This document shows, piece after piece, positions 57,939 to 64,000 of a stretch of 64,000 bases of DNA. Positions within the stretch are counted from its first letter, which is position 1. The number at the start of each line of letters is the position of its first letter. Source of the DNA: a virus; the IMG/VR virus record IMGVR_UViG_3300029448_008119, positions 1,539 through 65,538 of that record, one strand, 5' to 3'. The position numbers and the translations under genes are program-made. The notes under the pieces were generated by a model. The model saw only the letters and a list, made by a program, of their open reading frames with translations. It did no database searches and was not told where the DNA came from.

Positions 57939-58754
57939 ATGAAAAATATAGCAGTATGTTCTCTTTTCAAGGATTCCGTCTCTTGGCACGGAATTCAAAC
58001 AGATCAAGTTAATAAGTTTTTTGAAACCATGGACACGCAAAAACAGAATTTAAGCGAAAACTTTGATATATCTATAAGTGTTTTAGAAAACAATTCTGCC
58101 GACGATACAGAAAAACACATTAGAGCTAATCAAAAAAAATACGAGAATGTTCATTTTTTAAAATTAAGTGATAGTTTAAACCTAGGGGAAGTAAGGTCTG
58201 TCTCATCCTCAGAAAGAATTAATGCTCTCGGTTTTTTGGCTAATTTGCTTTTTTCTTTTGCCAAGAATTTTAATTCAGAGTATATTTTATGGACAGAGTC
58301 AGATTTAATTTTTCCACAAAAAGATACAATAAATCAGTTGGTTGAAAAAATGGAATCTGATAAAAGCATTTCGGCAATTTCCCCAGTTATATTTTTTGAT
58401 GCCGATATGTCGGAAAACGGCAACTTCAAATGTGACAGTAATGGCAAACTTTCAAAGGGCTATAAATATTTTTATGACACATGGGCATATGAAAACAAAA
58501 ACACTTCTACCTGGACAAACAACCCCCCATACAATATAGAATATGCGCTCACAAAAGAAAGATATATTGAAATGAATGCTGTTGGCTCCTCTTGTCTGTT
58601 TAGGACCGCTGATGTTAAAGATATAAGTTTTGATGATCAAGCCTTCAAAGGAATATGTTCTAAAATTATTTCAAATGGTGGTAAAATATTTTTAGATAAA
58701 GAACTAGAAATATTACATCCAACAAATTACTATATGAAACAAAGACTTATTTAA
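57939..58754 (+). CDS. Glycosyltransferase, GT-A type (271 aa)
   Basis: ISVLENNSADDTEKHIR is the GT-A nucleotide-binding start. SEYILWTESDLIFPQKDTIN carries the metal-binding D/E-x-D (ESD). NAVGSSCLFRTADV lies near the acceptor site. It would transfer the modified sugar. Confidence 0.75.
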   Translation: MKNIAVCSLFKDSVSWHGIQTDQVNKFFETMDTQKQNLSENFDISISVLENNSADDTEKHIRANQKKYENVHFLKLSDSLNLGEVRSVSSSERINALGFLANLLFSFAKNFNSEYILWTESDLIFPQKDTINQLVEKMESDKSISAISPVIFFDADMSENGNFKCDSNGKLSKGYKYFYDTWAYENKNTSTWTNNPPYNIEYALTKERYIEMNAVGSSCLFRTADVKDISFDDQAFKGICSKIISNGGKIFLDKELEILHPTNYYMKQRLI

Positions 58755-58755
58755 T

Positions 58756-59802
58756 ATGAAAAAAGTAATAATTACAGGAGTAACGGGTCAAGTTGGATCC
58801 TATATGGTTGACTATCTTTTAGCAAATACTGATTATAAAATCTACGGGGCAATTCGTAGACTCAGTGTTCCAAATCATAGAAACATTGAACATGTTGACT
58901 CAGACAGGTTTGAATTTATCGAAATGGACTTGGGTGATGAGCATAGCATTTTTGCTATAATTCAAGACATTAAACCAGATTATTTTATAAATTTTGCAGC
59001 TAATTCTTTTGTTGGCGGCAGTTGGCACATGCCAGTTAATCATTTTGATACGAACGCTCTTGGTGTCATGCGACAGCTTGAAGCTATTCGTAAAATTTGT
59101 CCAAAGTGTCGTTATTATAACGCAGGATCTTCAGAAGAATTTGGCGATGTAGCATATAGCCCACAAGACTTAAACCACCCGCCAAGACCAAGAAGCCCAT
59201 ATGGAGCATCTAAAGTTGCCGCTAGGCAGATAGTTAAGGTTTGGAGAGATTCTTATAACTTATTTGCAATCCAAGGTTATCTTTTTAATCATGAATCAGA
59301 ACGTCGTGGTGAAGAATTTGTAACTCGAAAAATAACAAAAAATGTAGCACGAATCGCGAAATCTATACAACAAGGAAATGACGATTTTGAACCTCTCGAA
59401 CTTGGTAATGTAGACGCTAAGAGAGACTGGAGTCATGCAGAAGACTTTGTAGAAGCGGTTTGGCTAATGTTAAACGAAGAAAGCCCGAAGGATTATCTAC
59501 TTGCTTCTGGAGAAACTCACAGCGTTAGAGAGTTTGTTGAGCTTGCTTTTGATAATGCTGGCTTAGAAGGTTATTGGTCTGGCGAAGGAGTTGATGAAGT
59601 TTACAAACTAAGAGGAGAAGTCCTCGCAGATATTACTCTAATGAAAGTAAATCCTAATTTTTATCGCCCAGCAGAGGTTGATTTGCTTCTTGGAGACCCT
59701 TCTGAGGCAGAAAAAGAATTAGGCTGGAAGAAAAAGGTTGACTTTAAATCATTGGTATGCAGAATGTGCGAACATGACTTTAAAGAAATTAACGCCACAT
59801 AG
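58756..59802 (+). CDS. gmd: GDP-mannose 4,6-dehydratase
   Basis: Rossmann motif ITGVTGQVGSYMVDYLL, then YGAIRRLSVPNHRNIEHV, FAANSFVGGSW, Ser-Ser-Glu AGSSEEFGDV, catalytic Y-x3-K in PYGASKVAARQI, and LGNVDAKRDWSHAEDFVEAV. 348 residues as usual. Produces GDP-4-keto-6-deoxy-mannose for the aminotransferase encoded 2 kb upstream. Confidence 0.94.
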   Translation: MKKVIITGVTGQVGSYMVDYLLANTDYKIYGAIRRLSVPNHRNIEHVDSDRFEFIEMDLGDEHSIFAIIQDIKPDYFINFAANSFVGGSWHMPVNHFDTNALGVMRQLEAIRKICPKCRYYNAGSSEEFGDVAYSPQDLNHPPRPRSPYGASKVAARQIVKVWRDSYNLFAIQGYLFNHESERRGEEFVTRKITKNVARIAKSIQQGNDDFEPLELGNVDAKRDWSHAEDFVEAVWLMLNEESPKDYLLASGETHSVREFVELAFDNAGLEGYWSGEGVDEVYKLRGEVLADITLMKVNPNFYRPAEVDLLLGDPSEAEKELGWKKKVDFKSLVCRMCEHDFKEINAT

Positions 59803-60130
59803 AAGGCGACAGCTAGCAATCCAAAAGCTAATCGAAGTCCCTAAAACCCAAAAAAGATTGTTTTGGGCTAGGGAAATGAAGCTATTGAAAGATCTAGAAG
59901 CTAGATATTCTCTAGACTTTTTGGAAATTGTTACTTTTCCAAAGAAATACGACAGCTTAGCTTACTTAGTATCTAAAGAACTTAAATCGACAATGGATAG
60001 AAAATGGCGCAATTTTAACTTTAAAGTTGACTTATCTAAGTATGAGACTATTGTTTTAGGAGAAAAAACTGGAAAAGATTATATTCCCAGTGATAATAAA
60101 CCAAAAAATACAAAAGATTTATTTAAATGA
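59774..60130 (+). CDS. Small basic protein before recA (118 aa)
   Basis: The start at ATG 59774 (MTLKKLTPHRRRQLAIQKLI) is chosen over 59738 to reduce overlap with the dehydratase gene. Basic and helical: RLFWAREMKLLKDLEARYSL, then KELKSTMDRKWRNFNFKVDL. Overlaps recA by ATGA. It might be a recombination mediator; no family recognised. Confidence 0.6.
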   Translation: MTLKKLTPHRRRQLAIQKLIEVPKTQKRLFWAREMKLLKDLEARYSLDFLEIVTFPKKYDSLAYLVSKELKSTMDRKWRNFNFKVDLSKYETIVLGEKTGKDYIPSDNKPKNTKDLFK

Positions 60131-61239
60131 GCGATAAAGATTCAGAAATATTAGAAAAGTTTCTTAAAGACAAAAAGGGACAGCATTATAACTTCGAAGA
60201 GTCGATTGATTACAAGGCATCAAGCGGATCTCTCCAACTAGACCTAAACCTTAACGGTGGCTTTGGGCCAGGATTACACAGGTTTGTAGGTATGAATGAG
60301 GGCGGTAAAACTTCAGCAGCTCTCGAGGTTATGAAAAATATGTTAAATACACAGGAACAAGGCAAAGGTTTCTACATTAAGGCAGAAGGTCGTCTTTCAA
60401 ATGAGATGGTGGCTCGTTCTGGAGTCAAGTTTGTGTATGATGCAAAAGACTGGGTTGCAGGCACCTGCTTCGTTTTTGAAAGCAATATTTATGAGGTTGT
60501 AGTTGATGCAATCAAGACCCTAGTCGACCAAAACGAAGATAAGCACCGCTACTGCTTTATATTAGACTCAGTAGATGGCCTAATCTCACAGCAAGATATA
60601 GATAAATCCTTTTACGATTCCAACAAAGTAGCTGGCGGTGCGGTCATCGCAGCCAACTTTATGAAGAGAATGTCTATCTCTCTTGCAAAAAGGGGTCATA
60701 TGGCCATCTTCATTAGCCAGGTGAGGGCAGACATCAAACTAGACCCCTACTCCAAAGCTCCGATACGTCAGACGTCAGCAACGGGTGGTAACGCACTTTT
60801 GCACTTTGCTAACTATATCATCGAGTTTGAGCCTAGATTCAAGTCTGATATGATTTTACAAGACCCAGCAAAAAAGCAACCAGATCCCAAAACCAATCCA
60901 ATTATTGGCCACTGGGCAAAAGCTACCATTAAGAAGTCCCCAAATGAGAAGACAAATAACACAATTCCCTACCCCATTAGATACGGTAGGACTGGAGGCA
61001 AGTCCGTTTGGGTAGAGAAGGAGCTTGTCGACTTATTATACATGTGGGAGTTTGTCACCAAAAAGGGCGCTTGGATCACTATTGGAGAAGAGCTAAAAGA
61101 GCTTGTACAGGATGTTGTACAAGATTTACCAGAAAAAGTCCAAGGAGAAGCTAATTTATTTAAGATGGTGGAAGAAAACGAAGAGCTTTCTAAGTTTTTA
61201 ATTAATTATTTTAAATCTAATATTGGCGAATTAGTTTGA
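60127..61239 (+). CDS. RecA/UvsX-like recombinase
   Basis: 370 residues. Walker A GMNEGGKT (residues 55-62), YCFILDSVDGLISQQDID as Walker B, and AIFISQVRADIKLDPYSK then RQTSATGGNALLHFANYIIE as the L2/ATPase-coupling region. Promotes strand exchange in replication and repair. Confidence 0.92.
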   Translation: MSDKDSEILEKFLKDKKGQHYNFEESIDYKASSGSLQLDLNLNGGFGPGLHRFVGMNEGGKTSAALEVMKNMLNTQEQGKGFYIKAEGRLSNEMVARSGVKFVYDAKDWVAGTCFVFESNIYEVVVDAIKTLVDQNEDKHRYCFILDSVDGLISQQDIDKSFYDSNKVAGGAVIAANFMKRMSISLAKRGHMAIFISQVRADIKLDPYSKAPIRQTSATGGNALLHFANYIIEFEPRFKSDMILQDPAKKQPDPKTNPIIGHWAKATIKKSPNEKTNNTIPYPIRYGRTGGKSVWVEKELVDLLYMWEFVTKKGAWITIGEELKELVQDVVQDLPEKVQGEANLFKMVEENEELSKFLINYFKSNIGELV

Positions 61240-61637
61240 AATTTTTAACCTTATATGGCAAAGAGAAGCCGCTTAGGAATCCACATAAGTACAAAATTAA
61301 GTGGAATGGCAAATGTCGTAGTAAATTTCAAGCAGAAGTAAGAAAATACTTATATAAGTATTGGAAATATGATGCCGTATACGAGGAATTTAGGGTTATA
61401 GGAACCCAATTATCCTTAGATTTCTACAATCATAACAGAAAAATAGCTATTGAAGTACAAGGGGCCCAACATTTACGGTTTGTAAAACATTTTCATAAGA
61501 CAAGGGCTAATTTTGTTCGTCAAATACGCAGAGACAATAAAAAAATAGAGTTCTGCGAGATGAATGACATAAAATTAATAGAAATTTATCCAGACGACGA
61601 ATTATCAGAAGATTTTTTCGCAAACCTTTTGGGGTAG
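61236..61637 (+). CDS. VSR/PD-(D/E)XK-like endonuclease (133 aa)
   Basis: YEEFRVIGTQLSLDFYNHNR then KIAIEVQGAQHLRFV gives the D ... E-x-Q-G pattern of VSR-like / DUF2726-type nucleases, with FCEMNDIKLIEIYPDDELSE as the last strand. Likely a nicking or Holliday-type enzyme working with RecA (ATGA overlap). Confidence 0.75.
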   Translation: MKFLTLYGKEKPLRNPHKYKIKWNGKCRSKFQAEVRKYLYKYWKYDAVYEEFRVIGTQLSLDFYNHNRKIAIEVQGAQHLRFVKHFHKTRANFVRQIRRDNKKIEFCEMNDIKLIEIYPDDELSEDFFANLLG

Positions 61638-61652
61638 TGTAAAACAGTACAG
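61637..61652 (+). promoter_or_regulatory. Late-type motif GTGTAA-10-ATG
   Basis: GTGTAAAACA (61637-61646) overlaps the preceding stop; ATG 61653. Confidence 0.45.
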
Positions 61653-61901
61653 ATGGAATCTAAACCTAAATTTAAAAATTTTGAGTTGCCCCCCAAAATT
61701 CTAACGCAATTATATGAACTTACAGGTGGAGCAGAGTCCTACAAGGGGTTTATAATAGCGTACTGCAATGAAGAGGGGACTCCAGTCGTTTATACAAACT
61801 GTGAATCCCAAATTACGGAATCTGGCTTAATAAAGTCCTTAGAGAATTATTTAGAAGAGTACACTCAAAATAGTTACGAAGTAGGCCAAGAGTCAGAATA
61901 A
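61653..61901 (+). CDS. Small protein of unknown function (82 aa)
   Basis: FELPPKILTQLYELTGGAES then KGFIIAYCNEEGTPVVYTNC and a helical acidic end. A small alpha/beta protein between nuclease and helicase genes. A TTGACA box lies right after it (about 61903) for the helicase gene. Confidence 0.65.
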   Translation: MESKPKFKNFELPPKILTQLYELTGGAESYKGFIIAYCNEEGTPVVYTNCESQITESGLIKSLENYLEEYTQNSYEVGQESE

Positions 61902-61941
61902 TGCTTGACAAGTTATTTGTTTTATGTAGTATGGACTACAT

Positions 61942-63456
61942 ATGATATATAGTCTTGAAATTGAAAAGCAGGTTTTGGCCGCTTTTATACAGAAACCAAA
62001 TACACTTATAAACTTTATGCATCTGATTGGTGAGTCAGATTTCTATGATGGTTCGCTGCTGCACAAAACAATTTTTGCAGTCATAAAAAGAGCTTGCCAG
62101 AAAGACGAGAATATCGATGATATAGTATTGGTCCAAAGAATCAAAGACTTAGGAATAAAGTTTGAAGAGGATATTTCTTTAGTTGACTATGTAAGATCCC
62201 TTTCAATGAGAAGGATAAACTCAGAAGAAAAAATTGAGTCATCAATTAAAGAGCTTAAAAAATACAGCGTTCGCAGAGAGATTACAAAGACGGCTAACAA
62301 TATTGCTGAATCAATGAAGAGCGTATCTACAGATACTTCTTATTTAAAGATTATTGAAAATGCTGATCAGATATATAATGATAAGATCAATTTATTTGAA
62401 GTTGGCGACGATGTTCCATCAAATATTTACGAGGAAATGGAAGATTTCATTGAGGATCGTGGCAATAACCCAATCGACGAGTTTGGCATGATGGGCCCGC
62501 ACCCAAAAATTAATGAAATATACGGGTCTCTTTTACGTCCAGGAAATATCACGGTTATAGTTGCGCGTTCTGGCGTAGGTAAGACGCAGTTTTGCATGCA
62601 TTATGCTACTCAAGTTTCATCCAAGTATGATGTCCCAGTTTTACACTTCGATAACGGAGAGATGAGTAAGGAAGAATTAATTATTCGACAATGCGCTTCT
62701 ATCTCTGGAGTCCCATCACACTTATTAGAAAGCGGCAAGTGGAGACAGGCTGGTCCAGAGGTTGTGTCTAAAGTTCGTTCCGTTTGGAGTAAGGTTAAAA
62801 AACTTCAGTTTTATTACTACAATGTCGGTGGTATGGATGTTGACTCTATGATTAATACGTTAAAACGTTTTTATTATTCAAAGGTCGGTCGAGGGAACAA
62901 GATGGTATTTTCTTTTGACTATATTAAAACATCTTCAGAAAACGGCGGAAATAAAAGCGAATGGCAAACAGTTGGAGAAATGGTTGATAAGTTCAAGAAG
63001 TGTATCCAAAAAGAAATACTAGAAGAAGGTAATCCAGTAATTCCAATGATCACATCAGTACAGTCGAATCGAAGCGGGATTACAACCAATCGTCAGAGTG
63101 CAAATATTATAGATGACGAATCTATTGTTTCACTCTCTGACCGAATAACTCAGTTTTGTTCTCATATGTTTATCTTGCGCCAGAAAACAAACGACGAGGT
63201 TGCAGAAGAGGGTAATCAGTTTGGCACACATAAACTTATAAATGTAAAGTCTAGACACCTAGGTAAAGACATCGCAGGTGCAGTTGAGCCAGTCCAAGTT
63301 GACGACAATCTTCGTAAGAATTTTATTAATCTATCTTTTAGAAACTTTAACATCACAGAGTGTGGAGACTTACGAGACATCGTAAACTTTAGAAATACTG
63401 GAGGAGATTTAAACGAATCTTCTTCTAATGAAATCCCTTCTTTTGATGACCTATAG
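61942..63456 (+). CDS. dnaB: DnaB-like replicative helicase
   Basis: 504 residues. The N-terminal helical domain (LEIEKQVLAAFIQKPN) binds primase in the family. The RecA-like C-terminal domain has Walker A ARSGVGKT (residues 208-215), VPVLHFDNGEMSKEELIIRQ, and MVFSFDYIKT as a Walker B equivalent, with SVQSNRSGI as the H3-like motif. Unwinds DNA at the fork with the primase that follows. Just upstream TTGACA (61903-61908) precedes TAGTATGGACTACAT. Confidence 0.92.
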   Translation: MIYSLEIEKQVLAAFIQKPNTLINFMHLIGESDFYDGSLLHKTIFAVIKRACQKDENIDDIVLVQRIKDLGIKFEEDISLVDYVRSLSMRRINSEEKIESSIKELKKYSVRREITKTANNIAESMKSVSTDTSYLKIIENADQIYNDKINLFEVGDDVPSNIYEEMEDFIEDRGNNPIDEFGMMGPHPKINEIYGSLLRPGNITVIVARSGVGKTQFCMHYATQVSSKYDVPVLHFDNGEMSKEELIIRQCASISGVPSHLLESGKWRQAGPEVVSKVRSVWSKVKKLQFYYYNVGGMDVDSMINTLKRFYYSKVGRGNKMVFSFDYIKTSSENGGNKSEWQTVGEMVDKFKKCIQKEILEEGNPVIPMITSVQSNRSGITTNRQSANIIDDESIVSLSDRITQFCSHMFILRQKTNDEVAEEGNQFGTHKLINVKSRHLGKDIAGAVEPVQVDDNLRKNFINLSFRNFNITECGDLRDIVNFRNTGGDLNESSSNEIPSFDDL

Positions 63457-64000
63457 AGAATCATTAGATAAATTAGGATACCCTCTTCAAGATTGTGGAA
63501 GCCATTGGAGAACTCGTGCTATATATAGAAATGGAAAAACAAATACTTCTGTTATTATCTATAAAGACAGTGGCGTTTGGAAAGATTTTGGCACAGACGG
63601 TCAAGCCAAACCCTTTTCTGCTTTAGTGCAGGAAACACTAAATACAAATGACCCCAAGACGCTTAAAGAATATTTGATCGATGGCTCAGATCAACAATAT
63701 AAACCCAAACTCAAAGAAGATAAAATAGAAATGGAAAAAATATATCCCGAATCCTATCTAGATAAACTTTTGCCAATGAAGACCTTCTATGAAAAAAGAG
63801 GCATCTCTTCTAAAATCCAAGATAAATTTAAATGTGGTTATGCTGGTGGCGGTAAAATGTATCGTAGAATTGTTTTTCCTATTTATGATTTAGATAATCA
63901 AATACATGGTTTTTCTGGTCGCAGTATTACAGATGGCGACAATATCCCCAAGTGGAAACATATGGGTCGCAAAACTAATTGGATTTACCCTCATCATCTT
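63446..64000 (+). CDS. DnaG-like primase, partial (5' part)
   Basis: 185 codons to the window end without stop. The start ATG 63446 (MTYRESLDKLGYPLQDCGSH) overlaps the helicase end by 11 nt; ATG 63428 is possible. It has HWRTRAIYRNGKTNTS and VWKDFGTDGQ like a CHC2-type N-terminal domain, but no complete zinc cysteines are seen. Then KMYRRIVFPIYDLDNQIHGF, SGRSI and PKWKHMGRKTNWIYP are the toprim-preceding region of DnaG. It would make primers for the fork. Confidence 0.85.
   Translation, partial: MTYRESLDKLGYPLQDCGSHWRTRAIYRNGKTNTSVIIYKDSGVWKDFGTDGQAKPFSALVQETLNTNDPKTLKEYLIDGSDQQYKPKLKEDKIEMEKIYPESYLDKLLPMKTFYEKRGISSKIQDKFKCGYAGGGKMYRRIVFPIYDLDNQIHGFSGRSITDGDNIPKWKHMGRKTNWIYPHHL

Noticed and set aside
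1-64000. CRISPR array
   Set aside because: The regular repeats seen are either dispersed hairpin elements over 1 kb apart or protein-coding repeats; none has the repeat-spacer pattern.

Overview
The window is a contiguous piece of a large, AT-rich genome of a tailed double-stranded DNA phage (Caudoviricetes). Evidence: large terminase, portal, prohead protease with scaffold, HK97-fold capsid protein, tail assembly proteins, a 1943-residue tape measure, adhesin and fibre genes, and a nucleotide/replication block, packed with ATGA and TAATG overlaps. No sheath gene is evident, so a siphovirus is my guess. The host cannot be read directly. A DUF4278-like peptide, Hsp20, PhoH and class I ribonucleotide reductase recall phages of marine Gram-negative bacteria, perhaps cyanobacteria. 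Both ends are open. I see no DNA polymerase, integrase or endolysin in the window.

Left arm (1-8344), minus strand: about 24 small genes. Most have no known function; recognisable ones are DUF932-like, GP88-like, DUF3846-like, WYL-like, zinc-binding and one-helix membrane proteins. There is one tRNA-Arg(UCU) overlapping an HNH endonuclease gene. Nearly every transcription unit starts with a near-identical sigma70 cassette: TTGACA, 16-17 bp, TATAAT/CATACT, 6-7 bp, ATG. This geometry predicts leaderless mRNAs. Operon ends are marked by five copies of a GC-rich dispersed repeat of about 77 bp that can fold into nested hairpins. Two further structured non-coding stretches lie here.

Late block (8415-43916), mostly plus strand: tail-tube-like paralogs, PhoH, a zinc ribbon, a sigma-like factor, packaging genes, capsid genes, then an inverted module (24505-28272, minus) with another tail-tube-like protein and neck/closure candidates, then the tail assembly proteins, tape measure, minor tail proteins and a YadA-like repeat adhesin. 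Many late units carry a different motif, GTGTAA followed by A/T, usually 8-11 bp before ATG. It resembles a T4-type late promoter and again implies little or no leader.

Middle block (43913-47792), minus: a 55-residue protein, an FmdB-like protein, Hsp20, a glycosyltransferase, SSB, a second sigma-like factor and a dNMP kinase, read from an AT-rich divergent region (47793-48047). To its right, on plus, are nrdB/nrdA, small late virion genes, a BppU-like protein, a fibre, a membrane-anchored coiled coil and a DUF5872/DUF5824 protein. Next comes a sugar cassette (SemiSWEET, DegT aminotransferase, FkbM methyltransferase, GNAT, glycosyltransferase, GDP-mannose 4,6-dehydratase), consistent with making a perosamine-like GDP-sugar. 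Last come RecA, a VSR-like nuclease, DnaB helicase and the start of a primase.

Together: two promoter classes and two sigma-like factors suggest a temporal switch from a small-gene early arm to the virion genes. The most unusual coding feature is a nuclease-like (PD-(D/E)XK) segment inside the tape measure, bracketed by repeated IPNFA motifs.
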